Shown: in pieces, positions 21,729 through 30,925 of the stretch
How the letters are laid out: every line of letters begins with the position of its first letter
How positions within the stretch are numbered: position 1 is the stretch's first letter
From: Pictodentalium vernedei
Lineage: Eukaryota; Mollusca; Scaphopoda; Dentaliida; Dentaliidae
Direction: 5' to 3'
DNA: 64,000 bases
Assembly (NCBI GenBank): GCA_031216915.1
Contig: CM062292.1
Location: forward strand, 207,101,262 to 207,165,261
The notes under the pieces: model-generated
The model's database searches: none
Seen by the model: the letters and a program-made list of their open reading frames with translations, nothing else
What the model was told of the DNA's origin: nothing
Program-made: the position numbers and the translations under genes

Positions 21729-22125
21729 ATTGAATAAAAGATAAGGTTTTCAAAACAATGTTTCTTCGAAAAAGGAAATGATCTTCCTCCACCCACCCCC
21801 GACCACCTTCATCTCTTTTCCTGGTTATAGCCAACCTTATTATTACCCGCCAGTTGAGCTTAGAGAAACTCAAGCTCTATATTACTTGTGTTCAATTCTT
21901 GCGAACGGAAGTCTTTTTTCCGGTCCATCAGGTGACTTTTGCGATAAGATTTTCCCAACGATAATAATTATGAAACTGACAACACCTCTGCCAAATATGG
22001 CAAGAAGCCTGGTTCTGCACGTGTCATTCGAATAGCAGAAGGCCACTTTCGCGCCCAAGCCACTCAATTTCACTTTCTATGAGAAGCGAGTCGTATAAAG
22101 TGGTGCTTGTGTCTATTGGCAGAAG

Positions 22126-22432
22126 CAGTGGCGTAGATAAAGGAGGGGGGGGGGCGGGGGTGGAGGTCCCCCCACCAGAAGTTTTGTCGGAAATTTTTTG
22201 GAACCATTTTTAGGCGAATTTATGCCTAATAACATTAAAATGCTGGCTTTGGGGGATAAAAACATCCCTAAATTTGGGGTAAAAAAGACCAATTTTCAGT
22301 ACATTTGCAGTAAACAACAGATTCTTTCTGTTTATTTGGATTTTTGTTGTTGTTACACTGTCGGAAAAATTTCGGTCTGTCGGAAAATCTTGCGCTTGCC
22401 CCTCCGCCATCGTAAAGCTATCTACGCCTCTG
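22126..22432. mobile_element. hAT-like MITE, 307 bp, 8-bp target duplication
   Basis: Terminal inverted repeats CAGTGGCGTAGATA and (revcomp) CAGAGGCGTAGATA, 13 of 14 identical. GGCAGAAG occurs immediately before (22,118-22,125) and after (22,433-22,440) the element, an 8-bp duplication as made by hAT transposases. Carries a G-rich tract just inside the left end. No transposase. Confidence 0.88.
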
Positions 22433-22658
22433 GGCAGAAGAATGAAAAAGCAAGTTTGAAATGAATGGAAAATGCTTTTAACAATTTTTTTATCCAAGAT
22501 TTCTTATCTATGTATTTGTTGAAACTATGCTGAAACTTTCATGTTTATTGACTGTGATCGAGGATTTCAAAGTCAACTGGAATTGAGAATTGGATTAGAG
22601 TTCAATCGGAAACAGAATTTATTTTCCCATTTTAAGGTAAATTTCCATTCTCGTCCTT

Positions 22659-22901
22659 TTAACCCTTTACCCAACACTCACGATATCAAAATTTGTTATT
22701 TTAATTTCTTTTTTCCAAGTTGTCAAAAAATGTCATGTGATCCCCTCACTGGAACAAACTGGAGGAGCTCGTTCCAATAAAGGGTTACATGATGTGGTTT
22801 CGTTGGCATTTTTTGAAAGATATATTTTTTTCAACTGCTCAGTTTGTAAATTACGCGAGGGGATAAGGAGAATTCTTTAGGTAAAGCAGGGTAAGGGTTA
22901 A
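22659..22901. mobile_element. piggyBac-like MITE, copy 2
   Basis: 243 bp, TTAACCCTTTACCC at the left and GGGTAAGGGTTAA at the right, so TTAA flanks both ends. Central GGAGCTCGTTCC matches the palindromic core of copy 1. Confidence 0.8.
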
Positions 22902-23898
22902 AAAATTGCTTATCTGTTATTGTTTTGTTTATCAGGATTTATGGTCACTTTCAGTATATATGACTACATCGTGACACAACACAACCATAAAGGTTAGTTT
23001 TGCCATTCGTTTGTAATTATATTTTCAACTTTCTCGGAATCTTACCCCAGATATTGCCGGGTCCTATTATACAGGTTGGATTGGCCGTGTGGTTGACCTG
23101 GAAAATTTCCCATGGTCTCCTTATAGGGTTCATCCGGAGCCTCCAAAACTGTCGGTGCGTGAAAGTTCGTGAAAATGACCAAGAGGCGAAATGGCAGTTC
23201 ACATAGAGGACATTTTCGATCTGCCATTGATCTCTCAGATGAAGGGAAACAGCGTTCCTTCAATTTCAAAAATAAAAATTTTCTTCGATTGGCGAACTAT
23301 GGTTTTCCCGACCTCCCCCCCCCCCCCCCCCCCAACCCCGGTAGGACCATTATTTCCGAATTACTGATGAAGATGAAATAAAAATGCCATTGAAATATTT
23401 TCTATGTGGACTTCCATTGATCGCTCAGATACAAGGACGCCGTTCGTTCAGTTTGAAAAATCAAAATTTTATCCGGGTCTGCCCCCCCCCCCCCCACCCC
23501 AGGGGCATTTCTCGGTAACTTTTCTTGACCGAGTTCACGCGTGCTGTTATACCAGTAATGCTGAACTTGTCCACCCGAGTAACTAGGCACCACCCCAATT
23601 CTCAGGCTCAGCTGACATTTGTTAAACAACGTTTATGATTTTAAAAATGAAAATGATGTTCACTTCATTTGGAATAAGTGAAAGGTGGGTTCCGATTATT
23701 CTTAAATATTCTCACCCTACGACCTTATTGCAACCAATACATTTACAGAGAAGTTAGAACCCTCTACATTAAATTAGTTATAAAGATAATGTAGTGCCTA
23801 CGGGAAGTCAATACAAGGGGATGTGGGGTTTTCGACAAGTGATTACTGAAAGAAGAAATATAGGGTATCCCGAATGAAGCTCCCCTTGGAAGAGTTTA
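22902..23898. other. Intergenic with a direct repeat around C tracts
   Basis: No gene. Segments 23,217-23,347 and 23,405-23,510 are diverged direct copies (ATTGATC.CTCAGAT, then AAAAATTTT), each ending in a C15-18 tract. The rest is AT-rich and unremarkable. Confidence 0.6.
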
Positions 23899-24335
23899 TG
23901 AAACCCTTTACCTAACGCAATAGCTATATCCAGCTGGCACTATTCACAAGCTTGCCTTTCAAGATTGTTAAATTTCCATTTTTTTGCTCCAAAATGTAGC
24001 ATATGCCCCCTTAGTGGGAGGCGATCACTGAGCTCGTTCCAAGGAGGGGTCATAAGCTATATTTTGGATCATCTTTAAGCTATTTAAAATTAAGAAACGT
24101 TTTTGCAAGCGTCTGCCAAGGGAATGGTATCAGTGACATGATAAAAAAAGGACCCATTAAGTTTCAGTTTCCATTTTTCATCTCAAAATTTCGACCTTTT
24201 ATTTCGAAATTTCAACTTTTATCTCAAAATTTCGAGAGAAGTCGAAATTTCGACTTAGTAAATCAGAATTTTTTTATCATGCCACTAATACACTTCCGCA
24301 TCTTCCTATAATCGTGTTTGGTAAAGGAGTAATAT
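23899..24335. mobile_element. piggyBac-like MITE, copy 3, diverged and enlarged
   Basis: Ends AAACCCTTTACC and GGTAAAGGAGTAA are worn versions of copies 1 and 2, and GAGCTCGTTCCAAGGAGGGG marks the core. The right half holds an extra ~110 bp of alternating AAATTTCGACTTT motifs (24,185-24,265) forming its own palindromes. Confidence 0.65.
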
Positions 24336-24524
24336 ACACTATCAGTTCAGAGGGCCTTTGTAGCTTGGGTTAAAGGAGGGATGGGAGGGGGGGGGGGGCC
24401 AGTTTGTTAATTATTTTTGTTTATTTCAATCACATTAGTGATAAAGAAAAGATGTGTTTTTTTTATAGGATCAATTTAAGCCATGCGGTCGAAGATTTGT
24501 AACTGTTGTTGATGTCAACCGTAT

Positions 24525-25217
24525 AATCCGACATTATGTTGCTCGTGACTAGGTGTGTTAGGCTTCTCGAACGGGAGTGATATGGTAGTATAGTATGGGT
24601 GGAATATACCTCTGCTGGTCTACTGTTATACTTTAGCACTACTTCCCTACCGAATGCTTTATTCCGTCGTGCTGTTGCTATGGGCATTGTGTAAACCAAG
24701 GCTGTGCAGTGTTGTGTTTGATTGTCTGGTACGATGGTATAGGAAAGACCGTCTGTACCTCTCTTGGTCTCTGTCCATTTTTCAGTGTGTTATGTGATGG
24801 TTACCAACGAAGATGGAGGTATTCGTGGATTGGAACAACCTGACAACTTCCCTTTTCAACACGCTAGCAGGTTGCTCAAATTCATGAATACCGACAGGTT
24901 TGTTAGTGATGTCACTCGGCCCATTGTTCTATCAGGTTTTTCAAATTGGTTTCTAGGTTACTAAACCCGAAAAGACAAAAGAGCCAGGGTGTAATATTGT
25001 TTGTTTGTCAATGCTTTCAACGGCCAGTTTCGGGCGGTACGAACGGCGCGGTTTAACTTCTCCTTACCGGGCGCGTATTATAGTACAGATGGGGTGGCAG
25101 ACTCGATTGAGATAATCATAAATTTATGCTGACTATTTTAGGGTCAGCCGATTCCCAGGCGTTGGTTTCCGGATCCTATTTTAGTATTGAACATGCTTAG
25201 TGTAGTGAACAACCACT
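24525..25217. repeat. Repeat B, copy 2, without flanking A
   Basis: Direct copy of 13,859-14,551. It directly abuts the left arm of the 25-30 kb element. The absence of A copies around it shows that B is an independent repeat unit. Confidence 0.82.
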
Positions 25218-25230
25218 GCCTCAGCTCCCA

Positions 25231-26626
25231 GACTTCACATAGAGAAGTCTGTCAGTTGTATGTCATGTGCCCGGATAGGCATGGTTTGGGGGACCTCGGT
25301 CGGGGACCCCGGAAGTGACGACATGTAACGTGACTTAGTTGCGCCATGTTGTGTTGTCATGGTAACCCGCGTGAGCGGCCATCTAGTGACGTCATCTCCA
25401 TCGTGATACGTGGTGTTTGTGCGCATGCACAGCGCTTGCTGTTAGGGTGATACGTGTTTCTGTCGTCCATTTTGTATACTGGAGGCCGCCATCTTGTTTC
25501 TATGGTAGCACGTGGTTGCTATATTACCCAATTTTCTGCAATGGGACAGAGATATGTTCGGAGTGTGTGTTCGATTGAATCGGACTATCACGAATTACCA
25601 CAAACAACCCGACAAGTTTTACTATTTCGAATTCTTTCAGAATTCTCTGCTTCTATCTATATATGTAATAGTTTTCATCTACCTGACCATGTTTCTTTGT
25701 TCCGGAGTATATTCCAGTAGCGTAGAAGAACCTATTAACTGGAACAGTTTACCTTATTATTACTATATTTAGCTTTTTTGGTCTGTTCTTGTTAGTTCTG
25801 CCCCTATTCCGTGTACTCTTGTTGTTTCATTTATCTAGATCATTTTTATAGATTATAACTAACCAATCAGATTACTTGATTTTCCATAATCTGTATGCAG
25901 AGTTACCTCCCTTGTCTTTAACAGAAGCATATATCATTCCCAAAGCCAATAAGCTATCGAGCAGTTACTGAAAAGTCATTGCTCGAATGAATCGAATCCC
26001 ATCGAGCAAATGAGCTAACGAGTAATTGCTCGTTCGAGTGACTCGCACATACGACTCTTCGACTCATTTCGGAAAAAAGGGATTCTAGGGCCTGAAAGGG
26101 ATTCTGTAAGTAGGATACCAAGAAATGGGTGATTTAAGCTAAAGAGTCAAGAGAGTAATTGCTCCATGAGCAATTACTCGAACGACTCGAAGCCCATCGG
26201 GCAAATGAGCCTTAGAACAATTGCTCGATCGAGTGACTCGACATGCTGCTCGAAGGACTCGAAGTCCATCGAGCAAATGAGCTTTAGAGTAATTGCTCGA
26301 TCGAGTGACTCCTCGAACGACTCTTCGACTCATGTCAGAAAAAAGGGATTCTATGGCCTAAAAGGGATTCCGTAAGTAGGGCTTTTTCCCAAATAAGCCA
26401 AAGAGCCAAGAGAGTTATTGCTCAATGAGCAATTGCTTGAACGACTCGAAGTACATCGAGCAAATGAGCTTTCGAGTAATTGCTCGATCGAGTGATTCTA
26501 CCTACTGCTCTCAGCCTCATCTGGGTATTTTAGGATACCTGTTGTATTGGACTGTTGGGGGATACTTGTTGTAGAAACTTTACATCCGGGTACTTCATGC
26601 TACATTCGGGTACTTCTGTTGGGGTA
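25231..26626. repeat. Left inverted arm of the foldback element
   Basis: Inverted copy of 29,090-30,468. Outer third is GC-richer with regulatory-like sites. Inner third has four ~100-bp subrepeats with CATCGAGCAAATGAGC and TAATTGCTCGATCGAGTGA (near 26,006, 26,196, 26,265, 26,450), themselves rich in GAGCAATTGCTC-type palindromes. Confidence 0.9.
25387..25496. promoter_or_regulatory. CRE-, NRF1- and YY1-like site cluster, left arm
   Basis: TGACGTCA at 25,387-25,394, an NRF1-like TGCGCATGCACA at 25,420-25,431 with one mismatch, and GCCGCCATCTTG (reverse YY1 type) at 25,485-25,496. These are known vertebrate and insect factor motifs; binding here is inferred. Confidence 0.5.
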
Positions 26627-26668
26627 GTAGATAAAACCAAACAACAGTATATAACATTTCATTCATTT

Positions 26669-26674
26669 TTATTC
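26669..26674 (-). terminator. Polyadenylation signal AATAAA for the gene block
   Basis: AATAAA on the minus strand just inside the left arm, downstream of the last gene remnant. Its place fits a shared 3' end for the leftward transcripts. Confidence 0.45.
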
Positions 26675-26689
26675 AAGTATACAATTCAA

Positions 26690-27453
26690 TGTCTCAGGGC
26701 AGTATTTTTGTCTTTGTAGTTCTTCTCGCATGAGCTAACCACTTCGTCTTCTTGTCGGTTGGAGCTTCTTCCCATTGCATGGCTTGATCAAACACATTCT
26801 CTTATTTGATAACTTGGTTTTGTTGGTTACTTTAATTTCCTGTCTGGCATCTTTGGGTTCCTCTTTCTCTAGCTGTTTCAAAGTAGTAACTTAAGTCTTC
26901 TGAACAGCATTCTTAGTAGTAACTTCATTTGTGGTTTGAGTGGAAACATCTTTCTTGGTTTGGGCCCTCTTTGAATCTTCATTCGTAGTGGTAACTTAAT
27001 TCTTTATGGGAGCTGGCATCTTTTTCTTGTCTTGGGTAGAAACTTTGTTCTAGTGAAAACATCTTTCTTTATGGGAGCTGGCATCGCTCTCGTTTTTTCA
27101 GTAGTAACTTCGTTCTTAGTGAAAACATCTTTCTTCGTTTCTGTAGAAACTTCAGACTGATTCATAGTAGTAACTCCATTCTTGTTTATATTGGAAGCAT
27201 CAGTTCAGTCAGTTCTTCTGTCTTTATTCTCTTGGTTGTAATTGCAGCTTTGGCGGTTAATGATCGGCCAGTATCCACACATCTTTGTTTCTTTCCACTA
27301 GCATCCATGTCTAGATTTTTCTCTTGGCTGCATTTACCACACGATTCACTTGAGCTGGTTCTTGGGAAGTCAGCTTTAATCCAGCATCATTCTTGAAGAT
27401 CTGTATATGTAAGTCATCTTTGAATCTGACCACTGTTGTTGACACAGACATCT
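26690..27453 (-). pseudogene. Lys-rich repeat protein remnant in the foldback element
   Basis: An ATG at 27,453 opens a 46-codon frame (MSVSTTVVRFKDD...) that ends at a TAG near 27,315, after which similar-looking sequence continues in another frame. From about 27,200 to 26,750 the minus strand encodes repeated units of the kind EVTT..., PAPIKKDVF, broken by several stops and frame changes. The leader GTCGAAGAGTGAAGATG resembles those of the two C2H2 genes. No known family recognised. Confidence 0.5.
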
Positions 27454-27486
27454 TCACTCTTCGACGTTCAAAACGGAAATTTTTTT

Positions 27487-28006
27487 CTAGTCTTCTTCTT
27501 CTTCTTCTTCTTCTTCTTCTTCATCATCATCATCTTCTACTCGGAATGAGTAGTTTGTCATAATGTTGTGGAACAGAAATCTTCGCTTTTCCAAGGCATA
27601 TTTCTGGGATTCTTCAAAGTCAAAATACTCTTCTTCAAGAAGACGCTTGGCAGTTTCTTGAATTTTCTTGTGAATTGAGTCGTGGCAAAAATTTCTAATG
27701 TACGCAAGGGTATTAATGTATTTCTCACTAATGGCTTCTTTGACACTCTTTTGAAGTGCCCTATATGCTGTTTCGACTGCATCTTCACTATCCATTCCAT
27801 CCTCGATATATTTGTTCATGAGGTTGTCAAAATCGTCTTGGTATTTGTCATAGGCACTTTGGACGATAGACGATAGTTCCCATCATAGAAACGTCTTCTT
27901 CTTCCTCTTCTTCTTCTTCTTCATATTCCATATCTTCTGATAGTTCCGACGATTCATCGGAGTCCGAATCTCTGGACCAATTTTTTGGTGCACAACAGGA
28001 TTGCAT
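27487..28006 (-). pseudogene. Acidic helical protein gene, one frame change
   Basis: Likely start is the ATG at 28,006 (MQSCCAPKNW), followed by a Ser/Asp/Glu stretch with nine Glu in a row, then a loss of frame near 27,870. The frame 27,819-27,487 continues with a predicted all-helical segment (KYIEDGMDSEDAVETAYRAL ... DSIHKKIQETAKRLLEEE) and ends in a second D/E run. Acidic runs flank a helical core, suggesting a protein that binds basic partners. A TATA box at 28,072-28,066 lies 66 bp before the ATG. Family unknown. The acidic runs are GAA repeats and could slip in sequencing. Confidence 0.6.
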
Positions 28007-28065
28007 TGTGTCCGCTCTCTTCGAAGGTCAGATTACAAATAACAAGTTTCTTGCGAGCACGACCC

Positions 28066-28072
28066 TTTTATA
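28066..28072 (-). promoter_or_regulatory. TATA box of the acidic protein gene
   Basis: TATAAAA in the context CCTATAAAAGGGTCG, 66 bp before the ATG at 28,006. Same sequence and nearly same distance as the other two TATA boxes in the element. Confidence 0.65.
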
Positions 28073-28151
28073 GGACATCGGACAGAACATTGATGATGGG
28101 TTTTATCAACTTTCCTAAAAATCCTCCTTTCCGTATGATCCGTCTTCTTTT

Positions 28152-28511
28152 CTAAAAAGATAGTTCTCTCCTTGGTAAGGCAGTTTTCCTAATCTGGTGT
28201 TTGTATGGAATCAGCTTAGCTCTCTCAGATTTGGTTATAGGTACTGCTCCCTTCAAGCTATTCGAGGCACAATCACATATACATTGTATCAAATCATCAC
28301 TGGCCGTCTTGAGTATAGTCTTGGCTTCATATCGATCCGCGTCAGATAGGATTCGCAGTGTATCTAAATTTCTCTCTAATCTTGTAGTGTTGCTCGATTT
28401 TTCCCTTTGTTGGTTTGGGAAAACTTCTTTGTGCCTCTTCATGTTAATCTTTCGCGAAAATGTTTTTCCACAGTATCGCCATGTCTTCACTCCGCGACGG
28501 TTGTAGAACAA
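28152..28511 (-). CDS. C2H2-like finger plus helical domain protein, copy 2
   Basis: A 119-codon frame. Residues 11-30 hold one degenerate C2H2 finger (one Cys lost, RYCGKTF...KRHKE). Residues 50-105 form a helical domain matching the paralogue at 28,843-28,541: LSDADRYEAKTIL, DDLIQCICDCASN, GAVPIT. It ends in a basic segment. By comparison with copy 1 the ancestral ATG is at 28,482, which is now out of frame, so this reading frame starts upstream in the old leader. Function unknown; a DNA- or RNA-binding finger is inferred. Confidence 0.6.
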   Translation of the reverse strand: MFYNRRGVKTWRYCGKTFSRKINMKRHKEVFPNQQREKSSNTTRLERNLDTLRILSDADRYEAKTILKTASDDLIQCICDCASNSLKGAVPITKSERAKLIPYKHQIRKTALPRRELSF

Positions 28512-28538
28512 ATGAGTTTATTTTTACACCAACCTTCC

Positions 28539-28545
28539 TTTTATA
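28539..28545 (-). promoter_or_regulatory. TATA box of C2H2 gene copy 2, overlapping a stop codon
   Basis: TATAAAA in GGTATAAAAGG, 63 bp before the leader ATG at 28,482. The GTA-TAA reading of the same bases ends the helical-domain ORF of copy 1 at 28,541. Confidence 0.65.
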
Positions 28546-28843
28546 CCTTTTTCAGAGCTAGGACTGGGTTGATAAGCGCCGAGAGAAAGCAACTCTTTCG
28601 TAATATATTTCTTTTTATACCTGAAGAAATTCCATCATCTGTTAGCAGCTTCAATACATGTTCGTATTTTCGCAAGTCATCAAATTCAGCCAAATTCAGT
28701 GGTATCTTATCTTCGAGAATGTTGGTAGCACATTTGCATAAACAGGTAATCAAATCTTCATCAGCAGCACATAGAAGGGCATCGATTTCCACCTTGTCAG
28801 CATCCCGTAAAAATTCTAAAGGTGCTTTATTTTGGTCAGTCAT
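28541..28843 (-). CDS. Helical domain ORF of C2H2 gene copy 1, hydrophobic tail
   Basis: A 100-codon frame with a helical domain (FLRDADKVEIDALL, DEDLITCLCKCATN, DKIPLNL) paralogous to residues 50-105 of the 28,152-28,511 protein. It then has a basic stretch (GIKRNILRK) and a hydrophobic end (FLSALINPVLAL) before KKV. Its ATG overlaps the stop of the finger ORF as ATGA (28,843-28,840). In copy 2 the finger and helical parts are one frame, so either a single-base frame change split copy 1 or the two ORFs are translated in series. No named family recognised. Confidence 0.62.
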   Translation of the reverse strand: MTDQNKAPLEFLRDADKVEIDALLCAADEDLITCLCKCATNILEDKIPLNLAEFDDLRKYEHVLKLLTDDGISSGIKRNILRKSCFLSALINPVLALKKV

Positions 28844-29025
28844 GGAATCCCCAGTATCTCTCTCCTCGGACAGTGATGTTCTTCGTGCCTCTTCCTATTT
28901 TGTGATTGGGTAAACAACTTCGTACAATATCTGCAGTGGAGCCGATGATGGGTCTTCTCGTGTCTTCTAGCATAATCCGATCTTGAAAATAACTTGGAAC
29001 AGTATCTGCATCGAACTGGTAACAT
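28840..29025 (-). CDS. Two-finger C2H2 protein, copy 1
   Basis: A 61-codon frame with two C2H2 fingers, each CRYCxKLF with CX2CX12HX3H spacing (residues 6-25 and 31-50), and a short tail. The ATG at 29,025 follows the leader GTCGTCGAGTGAAGAC. A TATA box lies 62 bp upstream. Such paired fingers normally bind nucleic acid. The stop TGA overlaps the ATG of the helical ORF. Confidence 0.7.
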   Translation of the reverse strand: MLPVRCRYCSKLFSRSDYARRHEKTHHRLHCRYCTKLFTQSQNRKRHEEHHCPRREILGIP

Positions 29026-29080
29026 GTCTTCACTCGACGACGGTCAGGACACAAATGAGTTTATTTTCATAACAACACCC

Positions 29081-29087
29081 TTTTATA
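29081..29087 (-). promoter_or_regulatory. TATA box of C2H2 gene copy 1
   Basis: TATAAAA in AGGTATAAAAGGGTGTTG at the inner edge of the right arm, 62 bp before the ATG at 29,025. Leader AATAAACTCATTTGT is shared with copy 2. Confidence 0.7.
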
Positions 29088-29089
29088 CC

Positions 29090-30468
29090 TTTCCCAACAG
29101 AGGTCCCCAGATGTGGCATGAAGTACCCGGATGTAAAGTTTTCTGCAACAAGTATCCCCCAATAGTCCAATACAACAGGTATCCTAAAATACCCAGATGA
29201 GGCTAAGAGCAGTAGGTGGAATCACTCGATCAAACAATTACTCGAAAGCTCATTTGCTCGATGGGCTTCGAGTCGTTCGAGAAATTGCTCATGGAGCAAT
29301 TACTCTCTTGGCTCTTTGGCTTATTTGGGAAAAGGTCCTACTTACGGAATCCCTTTTAGGCCCTAGAATCCCTGTTTTCTGACATGAGTCGAAGCTCGAA
29401 CGAGCAACTACTCTAAAGCTCATCTGCTCGATGGACTTCGAGTCGTTCGAGCAGTATGTCGAGTCACTCGACCGAGCAATTGCTCTAAGGCTCATTTGCT
29501 CGATGAGCTTCGAGTCGTTCGAGCAATTGCTCATGGAGCAAGTTCTCTCTTGACTCTTTAGCTTAAGTCTTAAATCACCCATTTCATGGTATCCTACTTA
29601 CAGAATCCCTTTCAGACCCTAGAATCCCTTTTTCTGAAATGAGTCGAAGAGTCGTATGTGCGAGACACTCGAACGAGCAATTACTCGTTAGCTCATTTGC
29701 TCGATGGGATTCGAGTCGTTCGAGCAATGACTTTTCAGTAACTGCTCGATAGCTTATTGGCTTTGGGAATGATATATGCTTTTGTTAAAGACAATGGAGG
29801 TAACTCTGCATACAGATTATGGAAAATCAAGTAATCTGATTGGTTAGTTATAATCTATATAAATGATCTAGAAAAATGAAACAACAAGAGTACACGGAAT
29901 AGGGGCAGAACTAACAAGAGTAGACCAGAAAAGCTAAATATAGTAATAATAAGGTAAACTGTTCCAGTTAATAGGCTCTTCTACGCTACTGGAGTATACT
30001 CCAGAACAAAGAAACACGGCCAGGTAGACGAAAACTATTACATATATAGATAGAAGCAGAGAATTCTGAAAGAATTCGAAATAGTAAAACTTGTCGGGTT
30101 GTTTGTGGTAATTCGTGATAGTCCGATTCAATCGAACACACCCTTCGAACATACCCCTGTCCCATTGCAGAAAAGTGTGTAATATAGCAACCACGTGCTA
30201 TCATAGAAACCAAGATGGCGGCCTCCAGTATACAAAATGGACGACGGAAACACGTATCATCCTAACAACACGCGCTGCGCATGCGCACGAACACCCGCGT
30301 ATCACTATGGAGATGACGTCACAAGATGGCCGCTCATGCGGGTTACCATGACAACACAACATGGCGCCACTAAGTCACGTGACCTGTCGTCACTTCCGAG
30401 GTCCCCGACCGTGTCCCCCAAACCACGCCTGTCCGGGTACATGACATACTACTTCTGTCTCTGTGAAT
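29090..30468. repeat. Right inverted arm of the foldback element
   Basis: Inverted copy of 25,231-26,626. For leftward genes it is the upstream region. Its outer part carries the best-preserved regulatory-like sites. Confidence 0.9.
30211..30333. promoter_or_regulatory. YY1-, NRF1- and CRE-like site cluster, right arm
   Basis: CAAGATGGCGGCC at 30,211-30,223, a perfect NRF1 palindrome TGCGCATGCGCA at 30,276-30,287, TGACGTCA at 30,314-30,321 and CAAGATGGCCGC at 30,322-30,333. These three motifs are typical of TATA-less housekeeping promoters. Both arms carry the set, so it belongs to the element. Confidence 0.6.
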
Positions 30469-30925
30469 TGCAAACTGGAAAACTCATGGATTAATGTTGC
30501 TTTTATTATGCCTGCGAATATCGCTGGTATCTAGCAGAGATCAACATCCGATCGTTTGTCCGTCTGTCCGAAGGAACATTTTTATCTTGAATCGAAAACA
30601 TGGATAATAGAATTTGGTTTCCCTGCGGTATTCAGATAGACCGGTATTGAGAACGGATTTCCGCGTGATTGGAAATCTGCACGTATTTTACTGTCGGAGT
30701 TATATCCGTTGTTGGACTTGGAATTTGCAAAGAGAGCGCGGCAATGGTTGTTTTGCTGTTGTGCATCTGCATCTGTATGTCGTCCATCATTTGCGTCCGT
30801 GTGTCTACCAATCAACATCGGATTGCAAAATAATTTGAAAGCATAATCAATATGGTCGCGATGGCAGCCATCTGGATATTTAGGATTTCTTCTTGACAGA
30901 GCAATAACTTCAAAAACATACACAA
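30469..30925. other. Intergenic between foldback element and satellite
   Basis: No gene supported. The short segment CAACATCCGATCG (30,543) and CAACATCGGATTG (30,812) suggest a weak inner repeat. A 113-codon frame on the minus strand (30,923-30,582) has no recognisable domain. Confidence 0.45.

Larger units (their letters stand above)
25231..30468 (-). mobile_element. 5.2-kb foldback element with internal genes
   Basis: Arms of about 1.38 kb (25,231-26,626 and 29,090-30,468) are inverted copies, roughly 88-90 percent alike by eye. Between them are 2.45 kb of minus-strand genes: two paralogous C2H2-plus-helical-domain genes, an acidic helical protein gene and a Lys-rich repeat protein remnant, with an AATAAA at 26,674-26,669. 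Three of the genes have a TATA box 62-66 bp before the ATG. No transposase, polymerase or integrase is visible, so it is either non-autonomous, a truncated larger element, or a virus-derived sequence. Target duplications were not found. I have an unverified impression that similar C2H2/helical genes occur in repeat-rich invertebrate genomes. Confidence 0.82.

Noticed and set aside
30582-30923. 113-codon minus-strand ORF beside the satellite
   Set aside because: No domain, repeat-derived (GRHTDAN twice), no promoter or splice signal.
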